Source: Bacillus massilioanorexius
Lineage (GTDB): Bacteria; Bacillota; Bacilli; Bacillales; DSM-1321
Assembly: GCF_902374955.1 (NCBI RefSeq)
Contig: NZ_CABKRX010000028.1
Location: forward strand, 1-34,036
Reading direction: 5' to 3'
DNA: 34,036 nt
Of the stretch, positions 15,330 through 24,276 are shown piece after piece (positions within the stretch are counted from its first letter, which is position 1; each line of letters opens with the position of its first letter). The notes below the pieces were generated by a model. It saw only the letters and a program-made list of their open reading frames with translations. It ran no database searches and was not told the origin of the DNA. Both the position numbers and the translations under genes were made by a program.

Positions 15330-15463
15330 TAGAGAGATGTAAAAGACTAAATTCGCTTACAAATGTCAAAATTATTAGAAAACAATTCAGCCCCAGATGT
15401 TATGATGTTCTTACATAAGATATTCAGTGAATGATGATGTTTTTTGTTATTTGTTCGAATTTT

Positions 15464-15494
15464 TTGTCAATAATTTGTCAAAAGATGCTATTAT
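15464..15494 (+). promoter_or_regulatory. Putative promoter of the yeaC-yeaD-yebA operon
   Basis: An extended -10 (TGC TATTAT, 15486-15494) lies 19 bases after TTGTCA (15464-15469). The long spacer is offset by the TGn extension. It predicts a start near 15501 and a leader of about 40 bases to the ATG at 15542. Confidence 0.5.
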
Positions 15495-15541
15495 GGAAAT
15501 ACATTTACAAAAAATGAAAATATATCAATTCGGAGGTACAG

Positions 15542-16501
15542 ATGGTATACGAACAGAAAAATCCTATAATTGAACAAATCTTAAATAATATAGATCGTGT
15601 CATCATTGGAAAAAGAAATATATCGGAGTTAAGTATTGTGGCTTTATTAGCGGAAGGGCATGTTTTACTAGAAGATGTGCCTGGAGTGGGGAAAACAATG
15701 ATGGTACGAGCTCTTGCTACTTCTATTAATGCAAGCTTTAAAAGAATTCAATTTACACCAGATTTATTACCTTCAGATGTAACGGGTACATCTATTTATA
15801 ATCCGAAAGAGCAAGAATTTAATTTTCGCCCTGGGCCGATAATGGGAAATATTATTTTGGCAGATGAAATAAATCGTACATCTCCGAAAACACAATCCGC
15901 TTTACTAGAGGGAATGGAAGAAGCAAGTGTAACTGTTGATGGAGTAACTAGAAAGCTAGAGCAACCATTTTTTGTTATGGCTACACAAAATCCTATAGAA
16001 CATGAAGGGACTTATCCATTACCTGAAGCACAGTTAGATCGTTTTTTATTAAAAATGGGAATGGGGTATCCTCAAGTTGTTGAGGAAATTGATATTTTAA
16101 ATGGTGTTCAATATAATCAACCGATTGAACAACTGCAGCCTGTTATTCAAGTCGAAGAGATTCGACGCTTACAAGAAGAAGTACGTAATGTGCATGTTGA
16201 TTATGCCATTAAAGAATATATTGTGAGAATTTCTAATGAAACAAGAACAGACCCATCTGTTTACCTGGGAGCTAGTCCACGTGGATCCATTGCTTTAATG
16301 AAAGCGGGACAGGCCTATGCTTTTATTCAAGGTAGAGATTATGTCATACCAGATGATATTCAGTATTTAGTTCCATATGTATTTTCTCACCGTATTATTT
16401 TAAAACCGGAAGCTCGATATAGTGGCGTTACACCTGAAGAGATTATAACAAAGCTATTAATTAGAATTCCTGTTCCTGTTCAAAGGACTGTGAAGAAATG
16501 A
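15542..16501 (+). CDS. yeaC: MoxR-family AAA+ ATPase
   Basis: This 319-residue cytoplasmic AAA+ protein shows Walker A EDVPGVGKT (residues 44-52), Walker B IILADEINR (104-112), sensor 1 ATQNP, and ASPRGS in the lid region. MoxR ATPases act as chaperone-like activators, commonly alongside a DUF58 protein and a transglutaminase, as here. Start: ATG 15542 behind cggaggt. Its stop overlaps the next start (ATGA at 16498). The order MoxR-DUF58-transglutaminase-guaA equals B. subtilis yeaC-yeaD-yebA-guaA, which is the basis for the symbol. The physiological target is unknown. Confidence 0.93.
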   Translation: MVYEQKNPIIEQILNNIDRVIIGKRNISELSIVALLAEGHVLLEDVPGVGKTMMVRALATSINASFKRIQFTPDLLPSDVTGTSIYNPKEQEFNFRPGPIMGNIILADEINRTSPKTQSALLEGMEEASVTVDGVTRKLEQPFFVMATQNPIEHEGTYPLPEAQLDRFLLKMGMGYPQVVEEIDILNGVQYNQPIEQLQPVIQVEEIRRLQEEVRNVHVDYAIKEYIVRISNETRTDPSVYLGASPRGSIALMKAGQAYAFIQGRDYVIPDDIQYLVPYVFSHRIILKPEARYSGVTPEEIITKLLIRIPVPVQRTVKK

Positions 16502-17709
16502 TAAAAAAATTTCGTTTTTTTTCATCACCTCTGATGAAGATGGTGATGTTGATCTTATTAATAGTTATTTTATTTGTGTTTTCTATGTTTCAGGGTGGGT
16601 TTGTAAGCTGGTTTTTATTTTATAGTTTTCTACCTTTTGTAGTGTATGCCGTTCTATTAAAGTTATATCCATTAAAGAATATTGAAGTGAGTCGTCGTTT
16701 TAATCGAAAGGAATATAAGATGGGAGATTCTATCATAGTTGAAATTAAGATAAAGTTTCCTAGGTTTTTTCCATTATTATATGTAGTTGTTGAAGATTTT
16801 ATGGATGAGAGATTGCGGATTCAAGCTTATGACTATAATCGAAGAATGATATTTCCTCTTTTTCAAAAAGAAGTGAATTTTACTTATACCATTCCTGAAA
16901 CGGTTCGAGGAGAGCATAATTTTAAAGCAGTTTCATTTAAAACAGGAGATTTACTGGGGTTATATGAAAAGTCTGTTAGCATTGAATGTCATAATCGCAT
17001 TCTAGTGTTTCCAAGTTATCAAAAAATCAATTATCAACAATTAGAAGCTTTTTATGAACAAGGACAGCTCGCCTCAGCGGTGAAAAATCATAGTGAAACA
17101 TCCATTGTTTCTGGTGTACGAGATTATACAGCTGGTGATCGATTATCTTGGATACATTGGAAAGCGACCGCTAAAAAAAATGAAATTATGACAAAAGAAT
17201 TTGAAGAGCGAAAAAGCCAAGATGTCTTAATTGTTTTAGACCAATCTCCTTCAGATTTATTTGAAGAAATGGTTTGTTTAGCAGCTTCTTTAGCTCATAG
17301 CATATTGTACAAGGGAGTAGGAGTTGCATTCGTTGGAACAGCTAATTTAAATCAAGCAACTTTTGTGGGTAGAGGTGAACAGCAACGAGTTAAAATTTTT
17401 TATTCGTTAGCCAAAATAGAAGATGTTGGAGAAAAGTCTATAGAAGACTATTTGTATGTTGGCAAACAGAATATACCAGCTAACACCTCCTATATTCTCA
17501 TTACATCACAATTTAATAAATCGGTGTTGTCTTCTGTAAGTGTTATGAAAGGAAATACGAAAGCTACGGTATTTGTCATGGAGGACAGCTCGACTAACCA
17601 AAAATGGGACCAGTCTGTTAAAACTGAAGCAATGATGAAAGGTATTCGTTGTCGCTTTATTCAATCTGGCAAATGGAAAAGCGAAATGGGGGAGGGGCTA
17701 AATAAATGA
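16498..17709 (+). CDS. yeaD: DUF58 membrane-anchored protein
   Basis: This 403-residue protein has two N-terminal membrane spans (residues about 12-55). A beta-rich region follows, then the DUF58 core with GVRDYTAGDRLSWIHWKATA, then KKNEIMTKEFEERKSQDVLI and VLDQSP. DUF58 is a VWA-like fold, consistent with partnership with a MoxR ATPase. Translation is coupled at both ends by 4-base ATGA overlaps (16498-16501 and 17706-17709). That implies fixed stoichiometry with YeaC and YebA, perhaps in one membrane complex. Its role is unestablished. Confidence 0.92.
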   Translation: MIKKFRFFSSPLMKMVMLILLIVILFVFSMFQGGFVSWFLFYSFLPFVVYAVLLKLYPLKNIEVSRRFNRKEYKMGDSIIVEIKIKFPRFFPLLYVVVEDFMDERLRIQAYDYNRRMIFPLFQKEVNFTYTIPETVRGEHNFKAVSFKTGDLLGLYEKSVSIECHNRILVFPSYQKINYQQLEAFYEQGQLASAVKNHSETSIVSGVRDYTAGDRLSWIHWKATAKKNEIMTKEFEERKSQDVLIVLDQSPSDLFEEMVCLAASLAHSILYKGVGVAFVGTANLNQATFVGRGEQQRVKIFYSLAKIEDVGEKSIEDYLYVGKQNIPANTSYILITSQFNKSVLSSVSVMKGNTKATVFVMEDSSTNQKWDQSVKTEAMMKGIRCRFIQSGKWKSEMGEGLNK

Positions 17710-19907
17710 GCAGGTTTTGGTCTAATCGCTTTTCTTTATTGTGCTTTTATATATTAGGATTTTTGCTTTTATGTGAATGGTTAAGGCCGTTAAAAGTAAT
17801 TGTTGAAATTCAAAACATCTCGGTTTTTATCCTATTTGTCGGAGTAGCGATGATTTTATATGCGTTTGGTATAAGGTTTTTGTGGAAAGCTGTTATTTTA
17901 TTTGCTTTTATTTTTATTTCAATCCATTACCTCTATTATGATGTTGTTTCTATTTTTGATTTTCAATGGATTCGTCAATTTATAGAAGAGTGTATTTACA
18001 GTATAGGCGTGTTGTTTGAACAAGAATGGATGTCTATCACTAATAGCATAAGAACAATCTTGTTTTATTTGTTCTTATGGATTTTAGTATATTTACTTTT
18101 TTATTGGATTTCGATAAAGAAAAGCATATTTTTGTTTTATGTGATTAGTGTTATGTTTATTAGCATTTTAGATACATTTTCGAACTATGATGGAGATTGG
18201 GCTATCATCCGTATGTTTGTCATTGGTTTTATGTTAATTGGGAGCTTGACAGTAGAACGTCTTCTTCAAAAAGAAAGACTTTCTATTAGTTTCAAACAAT
18301 ACAGTCGATGGATTGTTCCATTATTAATTATGATTACAGTTAGTGGAGTATTTGCTTATTTGATGCCTAAGCCAGAAGAACAATGGCCCGATCCTGTACC
18401 TTTCCTTATCTCCTATTCAGATAAATTCGCTGATAAGTCAACAACAGCGAAGGTAGGTTACGGAGTAGATGATTCGAAATTAGGAGGGGGTTTTGAAGAA
18501 GATAACACCTTGGTCTTTACGGCTACAACGGAATCCAAACACTATTGGAAAGTCGAGAATAAAAATTATTATACGGGCTTGGGATGGGAACAAACGGCAG
18601 AGTTTTTTAATGAAAATGTGATCAATAACGATACTATTCCGCTCGATACTTATTCTATGATTGATGAGAGTATAAAAAAGAAAAAAGACATAGTTAAAGT
18701 TGAAATTCCTTATAGTCATATCTCGTATCCAACCCCAATTGATAGCTTGGATATTATCAATCCATCAGAAAATAACAAGGCTTTATATAAATATAATTAT
18801 ACATCGAACAAAATTAAGAGTGTTGATGCAGAAGGAGTGGACGTAGAGCTTGATGAATTCGAACTTGATTATCGAGTTCCAACCTTTCAAGTGGAAGATC
18901 TAAAAAAAATACAGAATCAGGACGATTCTTATTGGACTGAAGATCTTCAACTGCCTCCTTATTTACCAGATAGAATAAGGGAACTAACAGTAAGCCTTAC
19001 GCAGGATAAAGATAATAGATACGATAAGGTTAAAGCGGTAGAAAATTATTTTGATCGCCCGGAATTTGAATATGACCGTATTGATATCCCTTATCCTGAA
19101 GATGGTCAAGATTTTGTAGATCAATTTTTATTTGAGACAAAGAGAGGGTATTGTGATCATTTTTCCACTTCCATGGTCATCATGCTACGTACAATAGGTA
19201 TACCAGCTCGATGGGCTAAAGGATATACAGAAGGAGAGTATGCTTCATCTGAAAAAAGTCGTAAAGTTTATAAGGTTACGAATAACAATGCTCATTCATG
19301 GGTGGAGGTGTTTTTTGAAGGAGTAGGCTGGGTTCCTTTTGAACCAACAAAAGGATTCACAAATAATGCTCGCTTTGAATTCAAACCAACTACCACTTCT
19401 TCTGGAACGGATAGTAAAAAGAATTCGGATACACCAAAAAAGCCTACGCAAACACCTAATAAACAAAAGGAATTGGAAGAGCAGCAAAGCTCTGGAAAAG
19501 CTCCTATTACGATAACTCATGTAAAGAATAAGGTCATTCAAAATTGGAAAAAAAATGCAGGTACTCTCGCGGGGGTACTTGCGTTTGTGGGGCTCTTATA
19601 TTTAATAAGAGGTAAATGGCTTCCGTATGTTTGGATTTGGTACTTTAAGAGACATTCATCAAAAGATACGTTCATTAAGGCTTATCATGTGTTAAATAAA
19701 CAGCTTAAAAGAATGGGCTTGAAAAAACATAAAGGTCAAACGCTCCGAGAGTTTGCAAATTATGTAGATGAGCATTTCAATAATGATGATATGAGCCAAT
19801 TAACAAAGCATTATGAAAAAGTAATCTATGGAAATGCGGATGCTTTAGAGAGTTGGAGTGGAGCGAAAGAATTATGGGAGAAAGTTATGAAAAAAACAAT
19901 AACTTGA
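17706..19907 (+). CDS. yebA: Membrane-bound transglutaminase-like protein (TgpA/YebA type)
   Basis: This 733-residue protein has six or so N-terminal spans (residues about 5-215), then a large extracytoplasmic part with a transglutaminase-like core: RGYCDHFSTSMV (Cys483), NNNAHSWVEVFF (His530) and VPFEPTKGF (Glu546, where many relatives have Asp). A Ser/Thr/Lys/Pro-rich linker (about 565-600) leads to a last span near 605-625 and a cytoplasmic C-terminal helical domain of DUF4129 type (LKRMGLKKHKGQTLREFANY). The Cys-His-acid triad implies a protease or transglutaminase-like activity on envelope proteins. It is coupled to yeaD. The promoter of the guaA riboswitch transcript overlaps its stop codon. 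Confidence 0.92.
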   Translation: MSRFWSNRFSLLCFYILGFLLLCEWLRPLKVIVEIQNISVFILFVGVAMILYAFGIRFLWKAVILFAFIFISIHYLYYDVVSIFDFQWIRQFIEECIYSIGVLFEQEWMSITNSIRTILFYLFLWILVYLLFYWISIKKSIFLFYVISVMFISILDTFSNYDGDWAIIRMFVIGFMLIGSLTVERLLQKERLSISFKQYSRWIVPLLIMITVSGVFAYLMPKPEEQWPDPVPFLISYSDKFADKSTTAKVGYGVDDSKLGGGFEEDNTLVFTATTESKHYWKVENKNYYTGLGWEQTAEFFNENVINNDTIPLDTYSMIDESIKKKKDIVKVEIPYSHISYPTPIDSLDIINPSENNKALYKYNYTSNKIKSVDAEGVDVELDEFELDYRVPTFQVEDLKKIQNQDDSYWTEDLQLPPYLPDRIRELTVSLTQDKDNRYDKVKAVENYFDRPEFEYDRIDIPYPEDGQDFVDQFLFETKRGYCDHFSTSMVIMLRTIGIPARWAKGYTEGEYASSEKSRKVYKVTNNNAHSWVEVFFEGVGWVPFEPTKGFTNNARFEFKPTTTSSGTDSKKNSDTPKKPTQTPNKQKELEEQQSSGKAPITITHVKNKVIQNWKKNAGTLAGVLAFVGLLYLIRGKWLPYVWIWYFKRHSSKDTFIKAYHVLNKQLKRMGLKKHKGQTLREFANYVDEHFNNDDMSQLTKHYEKVIYGNADALESWSGAKELWEKVMKKTIT

Positions 19908-19933
19908 CCTCTATTTTAATCAGTTGTTACAAT
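19904..19933 (+). promoter_or_regulatory. Promoter of the guaA leader
   Basis: TTGACC (19904-19909, overlapping the yebA stop codon) and TACAAT (19928-19933) are 18 bases apart, predicting a start about 25 bases before the riboswitch. Transcription from yebA could also read through, as no terminator separates them. Confidence 0.6.
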
Positions 19934-19965
19934 AGGTTTTGATTTACATTTAAATTTAATATTAT

Positions 19966-20040
19966 TTCCTGCGTATATCCTCGATAATATGGTTCGAAAG
20001 TTTCTACCGGGTTGCCGTAAATAACCTGACTATGAAGGAA
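19966..20040 (+). ncRNA. Guanine-class purine riboswitch (guaA leader)
   Basis: The aptamer shows the purine-riboswitch core: P1 ttcct/aggaa, a gtata junction, the gataatatgg P2 loop, the invariant gtttctacc, P3 ccgggtt...aacctg with its gccgtaa loop, and gactatga at the 3' side. The specificity base is C in gaCtat (U would mean adenine), so guanine or hypoxanthine is expected. Ligand binding should favour the downstream terminator and reduce guaA expression when guanine is plentiful. Confidence 0.95.
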
Positions 20041-20086
20041 GTGAGTAGCTTTGTGTTGCTTGCTTCTTAGAGGAACGATTGGAAAT

Positions 20087-20140
20087 AGAACTAGATTACT
20101 GCCTTATGCGATGATTTATGGTAGATTCTAGTTCTTTCTT
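20087..20140 (+). terminator. Expression-platform terminator of the guaA riboswitch
   Basis: agaactaga (20087-20095) pairs with tctagttct (20127-20135), with imperfect inner pairing (actgcc with ggtaga) and a tail ttctttata. It lies 47 bases after the aptamer, the usual position for an OFF-switch terminator. The T-run is interrupted by C. Confidence 0.65.
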
Positions 20141-20378
20141 TATACTATCAGAATTTAGGATAGTGTATGCCATTTGGCATCAAAGAACCGGATGTTTTTT
20201 GGAGGCGCAAATCTAGATGAGTTATGCTTTGTTCTGATGCTTATTCTATACTTTTGTCGTTCTAACAAGTGAATGCGGCTATAACTTGTTATTGCTATTC
20301 TGCAAATGATAAGATAAGAACAATATTTCTTAGTTGTTTACCGTTTTATATAAATAGAAGATTATTGAACTTAGACGG

Positions 20379-20498
20379 CTGTCTAGCTTCAGAGCCTTAG
20401 TCTTGAAAGGTCATAAGTTCATCCGGTCAATGAATAACTTTTTTGCCGGTTAGTCTTATACTATTTGGTGCTACATAAGGCACTTGCACTTTCCTTTA
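20379..20498. repeat. Dispersed Bacillaceae intergenic repeat in the guaA leader
   Basis: The block begins ctgtctagcttcagagcc and ends aaggcacttgcactttcc, with a central catccggtcaa...ttttttgccgg stem and flanking cataag/cttat. I recognise the GTCTAGCTCCAGCGCC ... GGCGCTTGCGCTTTTC pattern of a repeat common between genes in Bacillaceae; this copy has diverged. It sits between the riboswitch terminator and guaA, so it is part of the guaA transcript. The remaining leader (20141-20378) has only a short atgccatttggcat stem and an SD-like ttggagg with a six-codon frame. Confidence 0.7.
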
Positions 20499-20542
20499 TA
20501 TAAGCGGTTTTGAATTATAAATTATTAGTAGAGGTGACGTTT

Positions 20543-22096
20543 GTGTCAGGGAAAACAGAAATGCAAAATCAAGAAATCATAGTAGTACTTGATTTTGGTA
20601 GTCAGTACAATCAGCTTATCACAAGACGTATTAGAGAATTTGGTGTGTATTCGGAATTGCATCCTCATACAATCACTTTGGAAGAACTTCAAGAAATGAA
20701 TCCAAAAGGAATCATTTTATCTGGTGGACCAAACAGTGTTTATGATGAAAACTCATTCCGCTGTGATGAACGTATTTTCGACATGGGAATTCCAGTATTC
20801 GGGATTTGTTACGGAATGCAATTAATGACAACGCATTTTGGTGGAAAAGTAGAGAAAGCAGATCACAGTGAGTACGGTAAAGCAGAAATCAATATTAAAA
20901 ATGCTTCTTCTCTTTATAAAGAATTACCAACTGACCAAATTGTATGGATGAGCCATGGAGATCTTGTAACGGCTACACCTGAAGGATTCACTATTGATAC
21001 AACAAGTGCATCATGTCCAATCGCTGGTATGAGTAATGAAGAACGCCAATTATATGCTGTTCAATTCCATCCAGAAGTACAACATTCAGAGTACGGTAAT
21101 GATATTTTGAAAAACTTTGCATTCAATGTATGTGGATGTAAAGGCGATTGGTCTATGCACAACTTCATTGAAATGGAAGTTGAAAAAATTCGTGAAATAG
21201 TTGGAGATAAACAAGTTCTATGTGCATTAAGTGGTGGCGTAGATTCTTCTGTCGTAGCTGTCTTAATTCACAAAGCAATCGGCGATCAATTAACATGTAT
21301 TTTCGTTGATCATGGTCTTCTTCGTAAAGGTGAAGCAGAAGGCGTTATGAAAACATTCACTGAGCAATTCCATATGAATGTTATTAAAGTTGATGCAAAA
21401 GATCGTTTCATGTCTAAGCTTAAAGGTGTTTCGGATCCTGAGCAAAAACGTAAAATCATCGGTAACGAATTCATCTATGTGTTCGATGATGAAGCAGCTA
21501 AATTAGAAGGTATTGACTTCTTAGCTCAAGGTACTTTATACACGGATATTATTGAAAGTGGTACAGCAACTGCACAAACAATCAAATCTCACCATAATGT
21601 AGGTGGACTTCCTGAAGATATGCAGTTTAAGTTAATTGAGCCATTAAATACATTATTCAAAGACGAAGTTCGTGCTTTAGGTACAGAGCTAGGTATGTCT
21701 GATGAAGTAGTATGGCGTCAGCCTTTCCCAGGACCAGGTCTTGGAATTCGTGTACTTGGAGAAGTGACAGAAGAGAAATTAGAAATCGTTCGTGAATCTG
21801 ATTTCATCCTTCGCGATGAAATCAAAAAAGCGGGCTTAGAGCGCGACATCTGGCAATACTTTACAGTACTACCTGACATCCGTAGCGTTGGTGTAATGGG
21901 AGATGCTCGTACGTACGATTACACAATCGGTATCCGTGCTGTTACTTCAATCGATGGAATGACATCTGACTGGGCACGTATCCCTTGGGATGTTCTTCAA
22001 AAGATCTCAGTACGTATCGTAAACGAAGTAGCACACATCAACCGCGTTGTGTATGATATTACTTCTAAGCCACCTGCTACTATTGAGTGGGAATAA
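20543..22096 (+). CDS. guaA: GMP synthase (glutamine-hydrolysing)
   Basis: GuaA converts XMP, ATP and glutamine to GMP in the cytoplasm. The 517 residues comprise a class I amidotransferase domain (VLDFGSQYNQLITRRI; FGICYGMQ with Cys89; QFHPEVQHSEYG with His and Glu), an ATP-pyrophosphatase domain (ALSGGVDSSVVAVLIHKAIG P-loop; FVDHGLLRKGE), and a C-terminal dimerisation domain (WRQPFPGPGLGIRVLGEVTE; TSKPPATIEWE at the end). The start is GTG 20543 behind agaggtga (20529-20536). The upstream ATG at 20510 has no ribosome site and adds residues absent from known GuaA. It is under a guanine riboswitch with an unusually long leader, about 600 bases from the promoter. Confidence 0.98.
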   Translation: MSGKTEMQNQEIIVVLDFGSQYNQLITRRIREFGVYSELHPHTITLEELQEMNPKGIILSGGPNSVYDENSFRCDERIFDMGIPVFGICYGMQLMTTHFGGKVEKADHSEYGKAEINIKNASSLYKELPTDQIVWMSHGDLVTATPEGFTIDTTSASCPIAGMSNEERQLYAVQFHPEVQHSEYGNDILKNFAFNVCGCKGDWSMHNFIEMEVEKIREIVGDKQVLCALSGGVDSSVVAVLIHKAIGDQLTCIFVDHGLLRKGEAEGVMKTFTEQFHMNVIKVDAKDRFMSKLKGVSDPEQKRKIIGNEFIYVFDDEAAKLEGIDFLAQGTLYTDIIESGTATAQTIKSHHNVGGLPEDMQFKLIEPLNTLFKDEVRALGTELGMSDEVVWRQPFPGPGLGIRVLGEVTEEKLEIVRESDFILRDEIKKAGLERDIWQYFTVLPDIRSVGVMGDARTYDYTIGIRAVTSIDGMTSDWARIPWDVLQKISVRIVNEVAHINRVVYDITSKPPATIEWE

Positions 22097-22108
22097 AATA
22101 ATTTATCA

Positions 22109-22153
22109 ACCTCGGAAACCTAATTGATAAAGGGTTTTCGAGGTTTTTATTTT
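22109..22153 (+). terminator. Intrinsic terminator after guaA
   Basis: aacctcggaaacct pairs with gggttttcgaggtt (14 bp with wobbles) and continues tttattttttg. Confidence 0.88.
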
Positions 22154-22180
22154 TTGTTGGCCTATTTAGTGGAGATGTGA

Positions 22181-22209
22181 TTGACTTATAGATTGTAAAA
22201 TGATATTCT
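22181..22209 (+). promoter_or_regulatory. Promoter of the tetR-MFS operon
   Basis: TTGACT (22181-22186) and TATTCT (22204-22209) are 17 bases apart. The predicted start (about 22215-22217) falls inside the palindromic operator. Confidence 0.65.
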
Positions 22210-22210
22210 C

Positions 22211-22233
22211 CATACATACCATTGGTATGTATG
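22211..22233. promoter_or_regulatory. TetR-family operator (perfect palindrome)
   Basis: catacatacc-att-ggtatgtatg has perfect 10-bp arms around a 3-base centre. It covers the start site and ends at the tetR ribosome site (tggagg, 22232-22237), a classic autorepression layout. Confidence 0.85.
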
Positions 22234-22245
22234 GAGGCAAAAATT

Positions 22246-22884
22246 ATGGCTCGAAATAAGCATCCCGAGAAAACAATTGAACAAATTCTTTCGATTTCAT
22301 ATCGATTGTTTTTGGAAAAGGGTTATGAACAAACAACGATCCAAGATATTATTAATGAATTAGGCATGAGTAAGGGTGCGATTTATCATCATTTTAAATC
22401 AAAGGAAGAAATCTTACATGCAATTGGTGATAGGGGCTTCAATGAACGAAATTCGTTTCAAAAGTTCAAAAATGCCGAGCGTTTAAATGGGTTAGAAAAA
22501 CTCAAAAAAATCATTTGTGCTGAATTTGAAGCTTTTGAAAAGCAACAGTTTGATAAAATGGCTATATCTTTAGCGGAAAATCCAAAATTCGTTAGTACTT
22601 TACTTCATGGTACGATGAAATACGGTGTTCCAATCTTTCAAGATTTAATCGAAGAAGGCAAAAAAGATGGGTCTATCAACGTAGAAGATAGCAAAAGTGC
22701 AAGTGAAGTGATTTTGTTATTAAATAATGTTTGGCTTAGTCCGATGATTGCTCAAGTAAGTGAAGAAGATTTAGAACGTAAAATAGTATTCCTAAAACAT
22801 CTTACGGAACAGATGGGAATACCGTTTATGGATGAAGAAGTTTTGCATGCAATGCATAGTTATTTAAAAAGTGTATTCAAATAA
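22246..22884 (+). CDS. TetR/AcrR-family transcriptional repressor
   Basis: This 212-residue regulator has the N-terminal TetR helix-turn-helix at residues about 10-57: ILSISYRLFLEKGYEQTTIQ, then DIINELGMSKGAIYHHFKSK. A divergent helical ligand domain follows. I start it at ATG 22246, eight bases after tggagg. The ORF could open at 22222, but that codon lies inside the operator and would precede the ribosome site. It probably represses itself and the downstream MFS exporter through the palindrome at 22211-22233. A small hairpin (actgcctt/aaggcagt, 22888-22909) follows the gene and may attenuate read-through to the exporter. The inducer is presumably an exporter substrate. Confidence 0.93.
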   Translation: MARNKHPEKTIEQILSISYRLFLEKGYEQTTIQDIINELGMSKGAIYHHFKSKEEILHAIGDRGFNERNSFQKFKNAERLNGLEKLKKIICAEFEAFEKQQFDKMAISLAENPKFVSTLLHGTMKYGVPIFQDLIEEGKKDGSINVEDSKSASEVILLLNNVWLSPMIAQVSEEDLERKIVFLKHLTEQMGIPFMDEEVLHAMHSYLKSVFK

Positions 22885-22926
22885 TGAACTGCCTTTTTGG
22901 GAAGGCAGTATATTATTTGAATTATA

Positions 22927-22945
22927 CATACCGCTAGTCGGTTTG
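22927..22945. promoter_or_regulatory. Possible second TetR half-site pair upstream of the MFS gene
   Basis: catacc-gctagtc-ggtttg repeats the catacc half-site of the upstream operator. Its partner arm has one mismatch and the spacing is wider (7 rather than 3 bases). It also contains accg-ctagt-cggt. It would place a weaker repressor site directly before the exporter's ribosome site. Tentative. Confidence 0.35.
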
Positions 22946-22968
22946 TTTTTAAAAAAGGAGTGATACAA

Positions 22969-24225
22969 ATGAAAAGTAAGTTATTTCATAAAGATTTTAC
23001 ATTAATGATTATTGGTCAGATTATATCTTTGTTTGGAAACTCTATTTTACGATTTTCTTTATCATTATATGTATTAGACGTGACAGGATCGGCTACTGCG
23101 TTTGGAAGCATTCTGGCTTTATCGATGATACCAACGATTTTATTATCGCCTGTTGGAGGAGTGATAGCTGATCGCTTTAATCGAAGAAATATTATGGTTT
23201 GTTTAGATGCATTTACTTCATTAGTGTGTATTTTGTTTCTTTTTCAATTAAATAATAGCAATATTGTTTTCTTAATTGCTGTTGTAATGGTTGTATTATC
23301 AGTCATTCAATCGATGTATCAACCTTCTGTTCAAGCAAGTGTTCCCGTCTTAGTAGATGGTGAGTATTTGTTACAAGCAAATGGAGTTGTAGTGCAGGTA
23401 AATGCTTTAGCGAATTTTATAGGACCTATTTTAGGAGGAATATTGTACGGATTTTTTGGCTTAAAAGTAATTGTAATAGTTGGAGCAGTTGCATTTTTTC
23501 TTTCGGCGCTGATTGAAGTATTTATCCATATTCCTTTGACAAAGCAAGAATCAAAAGGAAATGCGATTGAAACAGCAATTACAGATTTAAAACAAGCTCT
23601 CTTTTTTATTGGTAAGGATAACCCGATATTATTTAAGGTTTTATTAGTAGTCGCTGCTATTAATCTTTTTTTTTCTACAATGCTTATGATTGGCTTACCT
23701 TATATTATTAAAGTACAACTTGGTTTAAGCTCTCAATTATATGGAATAGCAGAAAGCATCCTAGCTATCGGATCAATTGGTGCGGGGCTCGCGATAGGTT
23801 TTGTATCAAAAAAATACAGCATCCATAACTCTTATGTATTTATTCTAATAGGAAGTCTGGTGTTGTTACCAATAGCACTTGTAACAAGTATAGAGATACA
23901 GCCAATGATTGCTTATGTAATAATTTGTTTATGTACTTTTTTATGCTTGGCATCAGTGGGGATTTTCACTATTTTTGCTCAAATGTTTATCCAAACTGAA
24001 ACACCGAATGTAATGTTAGGAAAAGTTAGTGCATTTGTTTCAACGATTGTTATGTGTTCATATCCTATAGGGCAGGCGTTATATGGACTGATGTTTGATC
24101 GATTCTCAGATAAAGTATATTTCATCGTATTGTTTGCGATTATTGTGGAATTAGTTTTAGGGTATCTTACAAAACAGTACCTCATTAAATTGAAAACGAA
24201 GCCGTTAAATGTAGTGAATGAATAA
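22969..24225 (+). CDS. MFS efflux transporter (DHA3/macrolide-efflux type)
   Basis: This 418-residue membrane protein has about 12 spans. Its N-terminal pattern is typical of DHA3-type exporters (MefA/EntS-like): IIGQIISLFGNSILRFSLSL, then SMIPTILLSPVGGVIADRFN with motif A GGVIADRFNRR, then YQPSVQASVPVLV and ANFIGPILGGILYG (motif C region). The ATG at 22969 follows aaaggag by eight bases. An in-frame GTG at 22960 overlaps that ribosome site and is rejected. Cotranscription with tetR suggests inducible export of a toxic compound. The substrate cannot be inferred. Confidence 0.9.
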   Translation: MKSKLFHKDFTLMIIGQIISLFGNSILRFSLSLYVLDVTGSATAFGSILALSMIPTILLSPVGGVIADRFNRRNIMVCLDAFTSLVCILFLFQLNNSNIVFLIAVVMVVLSVIQSMYQPSVQASVPVLVDGEYLLQANGVVVQVNALANFIGPILGGILYGFFGLKVIVIVGAVAFFLSALIEVFIHIPLTKQESKGNAIETAITDLKQALFFIGKDNPILFKVLLVVAAINLFFSTMLMIGLPYIIKVQLGLSSQLYGIAESILAIGSIGAGLAIGFVSKKYSIHNSYVFILIGSLVLLPIALVTSIEIQPMIAYVIICLCTFLCLASVGIFTIFAQMFIQTETPNVMLGKVSAFVSTIVMCSYPIGQALYGLMFDRFSDKVYFIVLFAIIVELVLGYLTKQYLIKLKTKPLNVVNE

Positions 24226-24276
24226 TGTAGTAGATCATCTTGCAATTGTTAAGTTGATAAAAAGGTGTACGACTGT

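Noticed and set aside
20510..20542. Longer N-terminus for GuaA from the ATG at 20510
   Set aside because: There is no ribosome site before it, while agaggtga lies between it and the GTG at 20543, which gives a standard-length GuaA.
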